Below are positions 30,491-42,734 of a stretch of 64,000 bases of DNA, one piece after another. Numbering within the stretch: position 1 is the first letter of the stretch; the number at the start of each line of letters is the position of its first letter. Made by a program: the position numbers and the translations under genes. Where the stretch lies: the NCBI GenBank assembly GCA_016800925.1, contig JABCPU010000107.1:1-64000 (forward strand). The letters are read 5' to 3'. The DNA comes from Suillus spraguei (Eukaryota > Basidiomycota > Agaricomycetes > Boletales > Suillaceae). The notes under the pieces are model-generated. The model did no database searches. It had not been told where the DNA came from and worked only from the letters and a program-made list of their open reading frames with translations.

Positions 30491-32192
30491 TTACACACTA
30501 CTGCCAGTCGATATATACACGCGCTCCTGGAATGCAATAGAGGTCATAGCAGTTGCTGCATCGGAATTGACTACGAGTTTAGCGTGATATTCTCGAATAC
30601 TAAGGATCAGGCGGGGTCCTATCACAAACATCTGCACGACCTTCAAAATGGAAAGCACGCCACCATAAATATGGACATATAGGGAATATGAATCCTATAG
30701 AAATGATGAATTGTGGTCGCACACAGAGATGAGGGAAAGATGGGCATACCGCTATTGGAGATAGCTCATAAATGACCTGGAAGCAAGAAAGAACAACAAA
30801 GCTATCACATCCAATCATTCAGTGGAAAAGGGAGCAATAATTATAATATGAGCTCACCCCGCAAAGTAAAGCATATGAGTTTTCATCAATACCGTAAAAC
30901 AGTCCCTGATAATCTCTCCTGCCGAATGATGTCGCAGTTCACGAAAGTGTTTTACCGCAATCCAGATTGCGAGACACATTTCGCAGACCTCGAACACAAT
31001 CCCTAGTATCCAAGTAAGGTGATCCAGAAGTAGGATATTTCCCGCCTGAGAGATCGAACATTGATAGATGCCGGAGAGAATGAGTTCCTCTGGTAGTCAG
31101 CGATCAGATGCATGTTTTTTGTCATCCACAATTAAGCGTACCCCCTGAAGTATACATCGTTATTATTGTGGCTGTCACTACGTCGAAAATGTTGACAGCC
31201 AGGAAGATGACAATGAGAAATATCAGGATCTTTCTGGATCGTAGATACATCGCATACAACCGAGTGACGATGATGACTATAGTCAGGTCAATATCACTGA
31301 GGTCTTGCAAGTGCCAAACTCACCCCATAGCATAGCACATACCACAGCAGTGATCCAATTCCATACGACGCTTACTATAAAGCCTGACAAATCCAGTCAG
31401 GGACCAGTCCCGTGTCACACTCGCGAATAGGCTCACATCTGTGACAGTATAGTGTTTAGTGAACCAAGAAGTTGAGAAAGAACCACACCCACTCCTACAC
31501 GGCACCACAGTTAATTGGAGGGAGACAGTAGGCATCTGTGCAGAAGACTCACTGTATCTGTTAGCGAGATGGTCGCAACACTGTCTGTATGCCGTTGGTC
31601 AGAAGAAGCAAAGACAGCAAATATACTACGAAGACATGCCCAGTATGCTCAGGCTGATTATGATAGATAGAGTATTAACACAACACCGATTTTTTAGCCT
31701 TGCGAACGTACGCAGCATAAAATATTCCAAGGTAGCGCACCTATGATACTTTGTAGTCAGCACTATGTGGTAACCGCGACGAACAAACTACATACACCGA
31801 GATACATAACTGTCATTAGCGACCAGCGTTGTCTCTGGAATTAAGTGTATTCTCATGCGTGTTCTTCTGATATGAGACTCTACTCACCCAAACCAATTCT
31901 ACCTATAACCTACGCTTAGCAAAATGGTTGCCCCCGCCATGGCATTAACATACCTCTTGTCCGAACGTAAGTACTAAAAATACTTGTAAGATGTCAGTAG
32001 TCCTTTTAATATTATCATGCTCACCCCAATCATAGGTCACTACAACAAAGGCGGCAACTACGAAACCACATCCAATAGATTGAGACATCAAGCTTCAACA
32101 TGCGACTGTTCTCTACGAACCTGCAAAATAGCTGAAAAAATATCTGCATTAATGAGCGGCCACCAAGTGGAATCATTTAAGACGATGGTCAT
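30491..32192 (-). pseudogene. DUF6533-type membrane protein, array copy 1
   Basis: The gene runs from ATG 32192 (MTIVLNDSTWWPLINAD) to TAA 30491. Exons recognisable by comparison with the other copies include a transmembrane segment near 32060, RLYAMYLRSRKILIFLIV (about 31250), the CLAVWIAVKHF region (about 30950) and the tail LILSIREYHAKLV ... MTSIAFQERV. A one-base deletion in exon 1 relative to copy 2 (ATTTTTTCAGC against ATTTTTTACAGC) shifts the frame before the second exon. This copy is therefore probably dead. The family is large in mushrooms, with about seven membrane segments and no settled function. Confidence 0.65.
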
Positions 32193-33040
32193 ATTGGTAG
32201 AGAAATGAATGTGCGGGTGAGAGGCGAATTTGCGATGGCATATATATCACTGCCTAGCGCTTGGCTAACCAAAATGAGATCAAGGGGTGATGCATGAGAT
32301 TCATTCAGAATGCACGGCATGCCAAAGCTAAACCAAAAATAGAAAGATAACTCATGTGTGCAAGCACTCAATGTCTACTATCCATGCTCCCCGTCCTCGT
32401 GTCATCTGTCGCTTCATGACCACCTTTTGGCTCTCTGTCTCGGCTGCCGAGCTTTCGTATCACAAGGTTGCCTACAATAATAAGTGCAGAATCCTCGATC
32501 CGCATCGTGGAGTTGGTGCGCTGCTGACAAGCCATCAATTTTCACAGCAAGAGAAATCCTAGTTGGGAATCCCTGATTGATACATAGCAAAAATGCAGTA
32601 CCATCCTCATATCCGAGCAGTGCTGAGAAAGAACATTCGATCATCAAGCCTAAGCAGCGCCCATATCATAGGACCCTTAATCGTGTAAGAAAGACCGAAG
32701 GCGGTAACATTCTGTTGGCACCCAATCAAAAAAAAAGTTGAGAGAATAGCTCACCTGTGCCATACAGCGGCTACTGATGCACACCCCTCGATGCTTATCC
32801 AAACCGATGCAAAAACTAGTCTAACAAAGGCCTAGACGTGATGCGAGCCTTTGAAAAAGTTCGTGTGCCGACGATTCTCGGCGAGTATCGGCAATCTCCC
32901 CGAGTATAAATGGACCTCTAAGGTCATTCAACAAGGGGAGCTCATGTCGAGATGACAGAGACATTGGATACTATGTAAAACAAGGGAGAAGCAAACAGAT
33001 CACTGCCTTGTATAGCCTTTTCAATGAATAATTTGCGTCC
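32193..33040. repeat. Spacer of array unit 1
   Basis: There is no supported gene. Sequence near 32350-32700 recurs at 41470-41760 and 45830-46230. The stretch 32840-33020 (tgatgcgagcctttgaaaaag ... acaagggagaagcaaacaga) recurs at 42744-42960 and 46330-46480. The spacer ends abruptly at 33041, where the RRP12-derived copy begins. Confidence 0.75.
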
Positions 33041-34677
33041 AAGGCGCCTGAAGGCTTTGATAGAGTCGACATAGACATGGGTCCTCAATTACTCCCGAAC
33101 AAGCTTCCCAGAACCTTGCTTTCCTCAAGACACCAATGTAGAGAGTTGGTTTGCTGTCTTCTTCAATGTCTCGGTAGCGTGGATAGGGGCATGGCAGGCA
33201 ATATCATCGGTGTTTGGGCTGCACTCGCAGAGAAGCAAGACATCGCAAAAGCTTATCGCAAGGTCGTTGACCTTTTCCGTCAAAGCCTCCGACAATCAAA
33301 TAACGGGAACACCGTTGCAATGGCGCAAGACCTTCTAAACCTCCTCCTTCCCTTCCTTGACGTTGCCGCTCTGTTCTCAACGTGCCTCGTGCAGAAGGTA
33401 TCGTGCCACAATGATAACGGCGTACAAAAGCGCGGTTACAAGATTCCAGCGAAGCTTCCGGAGAACGGCAAAGTGGAAGGGGACGCGCTCCAGACTTTCC
33501 AGGGTCTGGACGAGCTTTCTGTTGGGCTTGCATCTACTGCAAAGAAAGATCTGTTCATCTTGCTTTCTCTGCTAATACTTCGGGTGCCTAGCGAGTCTTT
33601 GCACATCATTCCGCCACTTATCCCAGGAGCTGTCTTGGGTACGAAGGAGCCATCAGAGAAAGTCCGGCTAGCGGCTTTCGAGCCTATCGTTTCTATGAGT
33701 CAATAGATGAGCCAGGGTGGTACAGTGAAGGAGCATGGTGGATGGAATGGATGAAGATGGCGCCAAAGGTGGGTCGTGGTTGCATTGCAAATCTCAGCTA
33801 TTGACATACTCTTTGTAGCACAAGCAAGCATTAACCAGTAGTTGCAGGAGTTTTAGCGGGAGCTTCTTCCCACATGATCAGCGCTACCGTAACAGCGGTC
33901 TCCCGTCTCGTTTTCGAGTTCAGACGCATGTGTGTTGACATTATGACCGCAACCTATCTAACAATTTGGGGTAGAATCTATCGATGTTCAGATGCAGACG
34001 GAGATCTTCACGACTCTTCTTGTTTTCCTCTCGTCTGCCAATTGTGAGATCATCAAATCTACGCTCGGGTACATCAGGCTTGCGATTCATACTTTGACTA
34101 TGAATTGCTACGACCACGTCTATGTAGAAAAGCTTGTACCTGCACTCCTCGCCGGGTCTTAGGATCACAAGAATTACTTCAAGGAAAGGTCCGCCATATC
34201 TTCGAGCGGGTGATCAGGAGGTTTGGGTGGAATGACGTGTATCAAGCGGCAGGTGAGGACCAGGCTGCGAAGGTATTGGTGAATATCAAGAAAAGGAAGG
34301 AAAATGCTAAAAGGAAGAGAGCTCGAGAGGACGACGAAGAAGAGGAGGTTGGTTTACATGAGCGTCTATCATTCATTATCGCTGATGACTTTATCCAGAC
34401 GGTTAAAGGAAAGGTTCCCACAGGCGATGCCTTTGAGGACGTTTTGTATGGCAATGAAAGCGAGTTGGACGACAGCGACGAAGACGAGCAGGCATCTCGA
34501 CCCGTGGCAGGACCAAAACGAAAGGGCGTTGAACAGGGAGTGCATCTGACGAGGAACCGATGGACCTCTTGCATGGTGTTGCATCGAAATTGACCAGTGG
34601 TTGTTCATCATGAGCTTGCATCTACATCATCTACCTCTTTACAGATGCCCAAGCTACCCGACGCCGCAAGCCGGGTC
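33041..34677 (+). pseudogene. Partial RRP12 copy from the segmental duplication
   Basis: The segment matches RRP12 from about 26310 to 28035: part of exon 4 onward, with the introns still present. It is about 85-90 percent alike by eye. It lacks the N-terminal half and the start codon, and carries small deletions (for example after DIDMG near 33080 and in LLLPFLD-VAALF). There is a stop at 33703, a damaged stretch near 33830, and a shifted exon near 34080. Its right end joins PAC2-derived sequence directly: about 945 bp that separate these points in the original (28036-28979) are missing. It cannot make Rrp12. The original at 24406 is complete. Confidence 0.9.
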
Positions 34678-35042
34678 AAGATGATCTGACAAGTAGGTGT
34701 CCTGGAAGCATCGGAAGAACATCAATTTACAGTTCAGATATATCATTGCAACTCAAACACTAAGACATGCGCTCGAGTGGTGTTGTAATGCCAGGAAGAT
34801 CATCTTCGCAGGCTCCGACGACTGGAACTGAGTTCCTAGTATCGAATATGCCCACTCGATGCAATGAAAGTGCAGCGATCAGGAGATCAGCCGCAATTTG
34901 TGCAATGTTCGCGACAGAAACAATTGGCTGCCTTGGAGAGTGTACCGTCAATGAGCTGTCTTGAATCGGATATCGACATACGCACGACGACGAGGACTTT
35001 GCCCTTTGTACTAAAATGAGCAGTCGGGTGATAGAATGTCAT
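34678..35042 (-). pseudogene. Partial PAC2 copy from the segmental duplication
   Basis: It matches PAC2 exon 1 (ATG 35042), the first intron, exon 2 (PIVSVANIAQIAADLL, then VPVVGACEDD) and a short piece around the exon 4/5 border. Exons 3 and most of 4 are deleted between ctcaa and acactaag near 34756. The C-terminal exon is lost at the junction with the RRP12 copy. The order and direction are those of the original pair. Confidence 0.85.
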
Positions 35043-35305
35043 GGCCTGCAAGGTTGCGCAGTAAAGACGTTAGTGGAAGCTGAACAGAGTGTACTGAGTG
35101 CTAGCACGCGCCGATTTGATTCTTACGCGTACGATTGGTGATTGATTGATCGGCGGTGACCATGACTTACAAAACTGGACTCGGCCACAGTCAATTAGCC
35201 TCCGCAGCCCATACCTTAGTCCTATAATCATCCGCCAACTCCAATCAAAAATGAGGTTAAAATACCCACACAATGAGGCCGTCTCGAGATTCAAACGTTT
35301 AATCA

Positions 35306-35378
35306 ACACATACAGTTTCCGACTTTCAATGCATCCGCACCTGCACATGAAGTTGTTGATCAGACATAGACTCCATAC
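35306..35378 (-). pseudogene. Metallothionein-like fragment, copy 2
   Basis: The second exon and part of the intron of the metallothionein-like gene are recognisable (TGCGGATGCATTG..., reading CGCIE, then out of frame). Exon 1 is missing. It lies in the same place relative to the PAC2 and DUF6533 copies as in unit 1. Confidence 0.45.
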
Positions 35379-35794
35379 AAATAAACAGGTACTTCAGTAA
35401 CCTGTTTGAGTACCCTAAATTCGAAACAATTCATAATTTCATTGAAACTCAGTTCGACGGCTTTCCTCAGTCCTTAGTTAGATTCAGTCGTGGTGTCTTA
35501 CAAGCCACGCCCATTTGCCCGAGCAGTCGTAGGGATCATACAGAAAAGAAGAACCAGCGTTTAGTACTGGGTATGGGTGAGTAGCCGTGCTAGTAAAGAT
35601 ATCCAGAATATATATAGCATAAACATTATCGCAATGCATAGCAAATAAATTAACTAAATACTACGACGGAAAAATTTGCCTGGATCTATGTCTCCTTCAA
35701 AACACTAATCAATGCCATCACAAAAATGAGACTAAATAAAAGTAAATTCCCTACTCCCTGCAGAGTACTAGACAACCGTCAACTTCCCCAAGCA

Positions 35795-37501
35795 TTATAC
35801 ACTACTGCCAATCGAGATATGCACGCGCTCCTGGAATGCAATAGAGGTCATAGCAGTTGCTGTGTCGGAATTGGTCACGAGCTTAGCGTGATGTTCTCGG
35901 ATACCAAGGATCAGGCGGGGTCCTAGCACAAACATCTGCACGACCTGCAAAATCTGAAGCGAGCCACTATAGATATAAGCTTTCATGGAAAATTGGTCCT
36001 ATAAAAATGATGAATTGTGGTCGCATGCAGAGGTGAGTGAAAGTTTGGCATACCGCCATTGGAGTGTAATAATAAATGAGCTGAAAGCAAGAAACAATAA
36101 CAGAGCTACCACGTCCAACCGATCAGTGGAAAAAGGAGCAATAATTACAATATGAGCTCACCTCACAATGTAAAGTACGTGAATTTTGATCAATACCGTA
36201 AAACAGTCACTGATAATAATCTTTTGTGCCGAATGACGTCGCAGTTCACGAAAGTGTTTTACCGCAATCCAAACTGCGAGACACATGTCACAGACCTCCA
36301 ACACAATCCCTAGTACCCAAGTAAGGGGATACAGAAGTAGGAAATTTTCCGTATAGGAGATCGAGCACTGATAGATGCCGGAGAGAATGAGTTCCTCTGG
36401 TAGTTAGCAATCAGATGCATATTTTTGTCATCCACAATTAAGCGTACCCCCTGAACTATGCACTATTGACATTATGATTGCAACTCCGTTGAAAATGTTG
36501 ACAGCCAGGAAGATGACAATGAGAAATATCAGGATCTTTCTGGATCGTAGATACATCGCATACAATTGAGTGAGGGTGATGACTATAGTCGAGTCAATAT
36601 CACAGAGGTCTTGCAAGTGCCGAACTCACACCACAGTATAGCTTCTACCGCAATACCGATACAACCCCATACGACGTATACTATAAAACCTGACAAATTC
36701 AGTCAGGGATACCGTGTCACACTCCAAATAGGCTCACATCTGTGACAGTATAATGTAGCAGTCATCAGTGAGCCAAGAAGTTGGTAAAGAACCACACCCA
36801 CTCCTACAGGCACTACAGTTAATTGGAGGGGAACAATAGGTATCTATGCAGAAGACTCACTGTATCCGTTAGCGAGATGGTCGTAGCAAAGTCTGTATCC
36901 CATTGGTCAGAAGAAGCAAAGACAGAGAATGTACTAAGGAGACATGCCCAGTATCCCCAGGCTAATGATGAGAGATAGACAATTAACACAACACCGATTC
37001 TTTAACCCTGCGAACGTACGCAGCATAAAAGATCCCAAGGTAGCGCACCTATGATGCTTTATAGTCAGCATAACGTGGTAACCACGACAAACAAGCCACA
37101 TACACCGAGATACATAAGTGTCATCAGCGACCAGCGTTGTCTCTGGAATTAAGTGTATTCTCATGCGTGTTCTTCTGATATGAGACTCTACTCACCCAGA
37201 TCAATTCTACCTATATGGCCATTATTAGCAAGAGGGCTGCCCCGGTCATAGCATCAACATACTTCTTGTCCGAACATAAGCACTAAAAATACTTGTAAGA
37301 TGTCAGTAGTCCTTCTAATATCATCATGTTCACCCCAATCATACACCAATACAACAAAGACGACAACTGCAAAATCACATCCAATAGATTGAGACATCAG
37401 CTTCAACATGTGACCGTTCTCTACGAACCTGCAAAATAGCTGTAAAAAATATTTGCGTTGATGAGCGGCCACCAGAAGGGATCATTTGAGACGATGGTCA
37501 T
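35795..37501 (-). CDS. DUF6533-type multi-pass membrane protein, array copy 2
   Basis: From ATG 37501 (MTIVSNDPFWWPLINAN) the first exons join in phase through short introns: YSYFA / VVVFVVLVYDW / VLMFGQE / VELIW / RQRWSLMTLMYLG / VRYLGIFYAA / TFSVFASSDQW ... ISLTDT. This is the conserved DUF6533 N-terminal part. Later exons give FIVYVVWGCIGIAVEAIL, LYAMYLRSRKILIFLIVIF, ELILSGIYQCSISYTE, CLAVWIAVKHFRELR, a membrane segment near 36090 and the tail VQMFVLGPRLILGIRE ... stop at 35795. About seven membrane segments are predicted. I could not fix every splice site in the middle (about 36700-36850). It may be intact. The family's role is not established. Confidence 0.7.
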
Positions 37502-38317
37502 ATTGGTAAAGAAATGAATGTGCGGGTGAGAGGAGAATTTGGTGTACGTATTGCGATGGCATATATACCACCACCCAGCGCTTAGATAGTAACCAAAATG
37601 AGATCGAGCGATGCATGATATCCGTTCAGAGATAAAATCAGTGCAATAACGTAACTGGACGCAGATGTTAGTCGGGTATTCGTATGGGCCACCGGAGGAA
37701 ACTTGAATACCGTGAAAGATGAAAGGCAACATGCCAAAGCCGGACCAAAAACAAACCATCGAAAACAGGGAAAATTCACATAAGGCAAACTGATAACTCG
37801 CGCTCCACCCGTGTGCGAGCATCGTGTACCCGCAGGTTGGGTGCGTGCATGACCTGGCCCATGTCACGTCCTAGTGGAGTTGGTTGGTGCTTACAGGTTA
37901 TCGGTTTGCACAGCCAGAGATCGTCTAGTTAAGAATCGTGGTTAATATACGATGAGATCGCTGGATCCAAATAGCACTGAGTGGACTCACTATGACCGCA
38001 TGATTTGTTGTTCAGAACGTTCTTCAAAGTTCAAACTATATAGGCTCATCTCGGCCTCGGCAATACCTACATCCGTATAAGAACTGAAGGCAGTAACATT
38101 TTGTTGGCATTTGATCAAAAAAAAGCTCACCCGTGTCACCATGGCCCTCGATGCTTATTCAGGTGAGACCCGATGCAAAACTTGGTCCAATAAAGGTGTA
38201 GGCGAGGTGCTAACCCGTATCGATTGTACAGGGAACCCGCTGACAAACGCGTGGCGTACACAAAAACTAGCTACTGTATTTACCCACCGTTTCGGCTCCT
38301 TCCGAGTCGAGCTCGTC
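37502..38317. repeat. Spacer of array unit 2
   Basis: There is no supported gene. The first 350 bp resemble the sequence upstream of DUF6533 copies 3 and 4. The rest (about 37860-38320) recurs in part at 40845-41220. Confidence 0.6.
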
Positions 38318-38412
38318 TCAGCTTCTGCTAAATTTAGTCTTTACTGTGCAACCTTGCAGGCCATGACATTCTATCACCCGACTGCTTATGTCAGCACAAA
38401 GGGCAAAGAAGT
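38318..38412 (+). pseudogene. Inverted fragment of PAC2 exon 1
   Basis: The sequence gcaaccttgcaggccatgac and the following codons (MTFYHPTAYVSTKGK) match PAC2 exon 1 and its 5' flank but lie on the plus strand. In the original and in unit 2 that exon is on the minus strand. The flanking metallothionein-intron remnant (38413-38450) keeps its usual orientation, so only this short piece is inverted. Confidence 0.8.
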
Positions 38413-38859
38413 CGTTAACCAGACATAGACTCCGCACAAAGAAACAGGGACTTCGGTGACCTATTTGAGTACCCTAAATCCGAAATACGAATTCCTTAAA
38501 ACCCAATACGACGACTTTCCTCGGTCCTTAGTTAGGTTCAGCCAAGGCCAGCTGGTTGTCGCGGCTTCTCACAAGCCACACCCATTTACCCGAGCAGTCG
38601 TAGGGATCACACAGAAAAGAAAAGAAGCACAAGGCTTTGTATTGAGTGTGGGTGAGTAGCCAGTGCCAGGAGAGATATCCAGAATATTGATCATCGGAAC
38701 GCATTGCAAATAAATTATATAAATACTACGACAGGAAACTTCAATTGCGCGGACCCATGTTTCCTTGAAGTATACTTCAAAACACTACATACGAAAGTGA
38801 GAATAAATGAAAGCAAATTCCCCTGCTCCTTGCAGAGTACTAGACAACTTCCCCAAGCA
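38413..38859. repeat. Array sequence downstream of DUF6533 copy 3
   Basis: It starts with a remnant of the metallothionein intron (cagacatagactccgcacaaag). It continues with the block containing gcagtcgtagggatcacaca, which is also present near 30226 and 35520. No gene is seen. Confidence 0.7.
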
Positions 38860-40569
38860 TCACACACTACTGGTAGTCGGTATGTGGACGCGCTCCTGGA
38901 ATGCAATGGAGGTCATACCAGTTGCCGTATCGGAATTGACCACGAGCCTAGCGTGATATTCTCGAATACCAAGGATCAGGCGGGGTCCTAGCACAAACAT
39001 CTGCACGACCTGCAAAATCTGAAGCGAGTCACTATAAATATAAGCTTTCATGGAAAATTGGTCCTATAAAAATGATGAATTGTGGTCGCATGCAGAGGTG
39101 AGTGAAAGTTTGGCATACCGCTATTGGAGAGTAATCATAAATGACCTGGGAGCAAGAAACAACGACAAAGCTACCACGTCCAACCATTCAGTAGAAAAAG
39201 GAGCAATAATTACAATATGAGCTCACCTCGCAAAGTACAGCACATGACTTTTTATCAATACCGTGAAACAGTCCCTGATAATCTCTTGTGCCGAATGACG
39301 TCGCAGTTCACGAAAGTGTTTTACCGCAATCCAAAGTGCGAGACACATTCCACAGACCTCAAACACAATCCCTAGTACCCAAGTAAGGTAATCCAGATGT
39401 AGGACATTGTCCGTCTGGGAGATCGAGCACTGATAGATGCCGGAGAGAATGAGTTCCTCTGGTAGCCAGCGATCAGATACATGTTTTATTTGTCATCCAC
39501 AATTAAGCGTACCCCCTGAACTATGCATCATTGACATTATGATTGCAGCTCCGCTGAAAATGTTGACAGCCAGGAAGGTGACAATGAGAAATATCAGGAT
39601 CTTTCTGGATCGCAGATACATCGCATACAACCGAGTGGCGATAATGACTATAGTCAAGTCAATATCACTGATGTCTTGCAAGTGTCAAACTTGCCCCACA
39701 GCATAGCATATACCACAACACCGATCCAATCCCATACGACGTATGCTATAAAACCTGACAAATCCAGTCAGGGACCATCCATGTCACACTCCGAACAGGC
39801 TCACATCTGTGGCAGTATAGTGTAGCAATCATTAGTGAACCAAGAAGTTGGGAAAGAACCACACCCACTCCTACGGGGCACCACAGTCAATTGAAGGGGA
39901 ACAGTAGGCATGTGTGCAGAAGACTCACTGTATCTGTTAGTGAGATGGTCGAAACAGTTGCTGTATGCCGTTGGTCAGAAGAAGCAAAGACAGTAAATGT
40001 ACTAAGGAGACATACATGCCATGTCCAGGCTGATTATGAGAGATAGACTATTAGAATTACATCGATTGTTTAGCCTTGCGAACGTACGCAGCATACAAGA
40101 TTCCAAGGTAGCGCACCTATGATACTTCGTAGTCAGCACAACGTGGTAACCGTGACAAACAAGCTACATACACCGAGATACAGAACTGTCATTAGTGACC
40201 AGCGTTGTCTCTGGAATTAAGTGTATTCTCATGCGTGTTCCTCTGACATGAGACTTTACTCACCCAGACCAATTCTACCTGTAAAACTATGCTTAGCAAG
40301 ATGGCTGCCCCCTGCCATGGCATCAACATACCTCTCGTCCGAACGCAAGTACTAAAAATACTTGTAAGATGTCAGTGGTCCTTTTAATATTATCATGCTC
40401 ACCCCAATCATACGTCACTACAACAAAGGCGGCAACTGCGAAACCACAGCCAATATATTGAGACATCAGCTTCAACATGCGCCTGTTCTCTACAACCTGA
40501 AAAATAGCTGGCAAGAATACTTGCATTGATGAACGGCCACAAAGCGGGATCATTTGAGACGAAGGTCAT
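38860..40569 (-). CDS. DUF6533-type multi-pass membrane protein, array copy 3
   Basis: From ATG 40569 (MTFVSNDPALWPFINAS) the exons follow copy 2: YF(S), VAAFVVVTYDW, VLAFGRE and VELVW near the N-terminus. Then come RLYAMYLRSRKILIFLIV (about 39610), the CLAVWIAVKHF region (about 39320) and the tail VQMFVLGPRLILGIREYHA ... QERVHIPTTSSV ending at 38860. I saw no certain disruption in the exons I could place, though not every joint was tested. It is closest in layout to copies 2 and 4. Function is unknown beyond an integral membrane protein of a mushroom-expanded family. Confidence 0.65.
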
Positions 40570-40757
40570 ATTGGTGGAGAGATGAAGGTGCGGGTGAGAA
40601 GCGAATTTGGTAGACGTGTTGCGATCGCATATATACCACCACCCAGCGCTTAAATAGTAACCAAAATGAGATCGAGGGATGATGCGTGATATCCGTTCAG
40701 AGATAAAATTAATGCAGTAACTGACCGCAGATGTTAGTCGAGTATTCGTACACCCAG

Positions 40758-40803
<46 letters not shown>

Positions 40804-42091
40804 ATAACCGGACCGGTGATCGATATCGGTACAGGTATGACTACCCATGTCACTGCCTAGAGGAGTTAGTTGGTGGTTACAGGTCATCGGTTTGCACAGC
40901 CGGAGATCGTCTAGTTGAGAATCATGGTTAATATACGATGTGATCGCTGGATCCAAATAGTACTGAGAGGATAGAGAAAAAGACTCAATCACGTTACTAT
41001 GATCGCATGATTTGTTCAGAACGTTCTTCAAAGTTTAAACCATATAGGCTCATCTCAGCCTCGGCAATACCCACATCCGTATAAGAACGGAAGGCGGTAA
41101 CATTCTGTTGGCATTTGGTCAACAAAAAACTCACCCGTGTCACCACGCACCTCGATGCTCAGGTGAAACCCGATGCAAAACTTGGTCTAATAAAGGTCTA
41201 AGCGAGGCACTGACCCAGCGCGGTGTAGGGATACAACCTGGCTTCTTCGACAATTCAGCATGATTCGACACTAAAACCGATTCTCAGGGTCCAAAATTGT
41301 TTTCTGAATCGCACCCTGAATCGCTTCAAAATAGTCCACTCTGACTACCATTAATTTGCAGTGAATACAACGACTACACCGGAAAAGATGGAACGGTGAA
41401 AGATGGAAGGCAAATTGTGCCGGCATGAACCAAAAATAGGGGAGATCCATACCGATAACTCACGTTCTACCCGCGTGCAAGCACTTGTCTTAATGTCCAC
41501 TATCCATGCTCTCCGTCCCCGTGCCATCTGTCGCTTCATGAGCACCATTTGGCTTTCTTGGCTACCGAGCTTTTGTATCACAAGGTTGCCTACAATGATG
41601 AGTGCAGAACCCTTGCTCTGCATCGTGGAGCTGGGCGGTGCTGACAAGGCATCAGTTTTCACAGCAAGAGAAGTCCAAACCCTGATTGATACATAGTAAA
41701 AATACTGTGTCATTCTTATATCCAAGCAGTGCTGAAAACGGACATGGAGAAAAGATCGAACGCATAGGTTTGGTGGATTTGGGATGATGGTCAACGTGAG
41801 TCGGACCTTCAAAGTTCAACGTTCAACGTTCAACCTCCGATGCGGCAAAGCGATCCGGATTTTGGTGCTTGAGCACCCAAATGCAAATCCAGATTCAGAT
41901 CGGCACGTCTACATCCAAATCGGCCTCCAAATTCAACTTTGAACTCCCCCAAAACTGTTATCGCGACTGCAAGAAGCCTAATTTCTTGTTCTTTAAACTG
42001 TATAGGCTGATCTCGTAAGAGCAGCGCCCATATCCTAGATTGCATAAGAAATGCTAGCTGTGCCATACTACTAGATGATTACTTAAACCGA
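40570..42091. repeat. Array spacer upstream of copy 3
   Basis: There is no supported gene. The spacer contains the 44-A tract, pieces shared with 37860-38320 (near 40845-41220), a private AT-rich part (41220-41400), the block shared with 32350-32700 (41470-41760), and a short triplet of gttcaac repeats near 41815-41835. Confidence 0.65.
40758..40801 (+). repeat. Run of 44 adenines
   Basis: An uninterrupted A tract stands where unit 2 has about 150 bp of ordinary sequence. The following sequence (tgataaccggaccggtgatc) has no counterpart in the other units, so the A tract marks an insertion or replacement joint. Confidence 0.95.
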
Positions 42092-42734
42092 TGTCTTGTA
42101 GTGATTACCAATCGGCTGACGCCGGAAAGTGCCGTTTCGACGCTTACCTCTACCACCATCAGCATCAATGCACTGCCAAGTCAGTCAGCACGGACCTCAC
42201 CTCCTTTTCGTCTCTAATTCTTCGTCGCTACCGACTCGTTCGACCCTTATTATTCTTCGTCACCATCGCCCCATTCTCAGTTCGCCGTCTCCGAATCTGT
42301 CAAGTCCCACTATCCCGCTCTCGTCAATTTGTCAATACCATACCCTTTTATATCGCCACTCACTCAATCGTTTCGTATGCTCTTCCCTTTCAGTCTACTC
42401 TACCCTGTCAGGCGCGACGCCACTCCCTTCAGCGCCCGTCGTCACATAAACGATTCGGCATAGCTATACCCGACCCTTAGTATTTCGAAGTATAAAAGTA
42501 GCCCATGTACACTCACTACGACAGACAATTATACCAGTCTCCCAGTCTCAGTCTCAGTCTCGCACTCGCTATCTAAATCGTATCGCTATATCCATCGTTT
42601 ATCGTCTCGCACTCGTCTCGATCATTATCGCATAACATTCGTTAACGCTAATCTATTTCTATAGCGTTTCAGCATCACACTAGCGGTCTCCACACCCCTT
42701 TGAACTCGCAGCGAGAGCCACTTAGGTTCTTACA
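42092..42734 (+). mobile_element. Possible solo LTR in the array
   Basis: The 640-bp segment is absent from the equivalent places in the other array units (compare 32815-32850 and 46310-46340). It begins TGTCTTGTAG and ends TTCTTACA. It contains a TATA box (tataaaag, 42491-42498) about 240 bp before its end and a pyrimidine-rich tract with gtctc repeats. These are LTR-like features, but I could not find a clean target duplication. Confidence 0.45.

Noticed and set aside
38111..38428. A 105-residue plus-strand gene upstream of DUF6533 copy 3
   Set aside because: It is a chance frame across the array spacer and the inverted PAC2 exon fragment, ending in the metallothionein intron remnant.
40408..41031. 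A 207-residue minus-strand frame with a long phenylalanine run
   Set aside because: The run is the 44-A tract read in reverse. The frame crosses introns and spacer of the DUF6533 copy 3 region.
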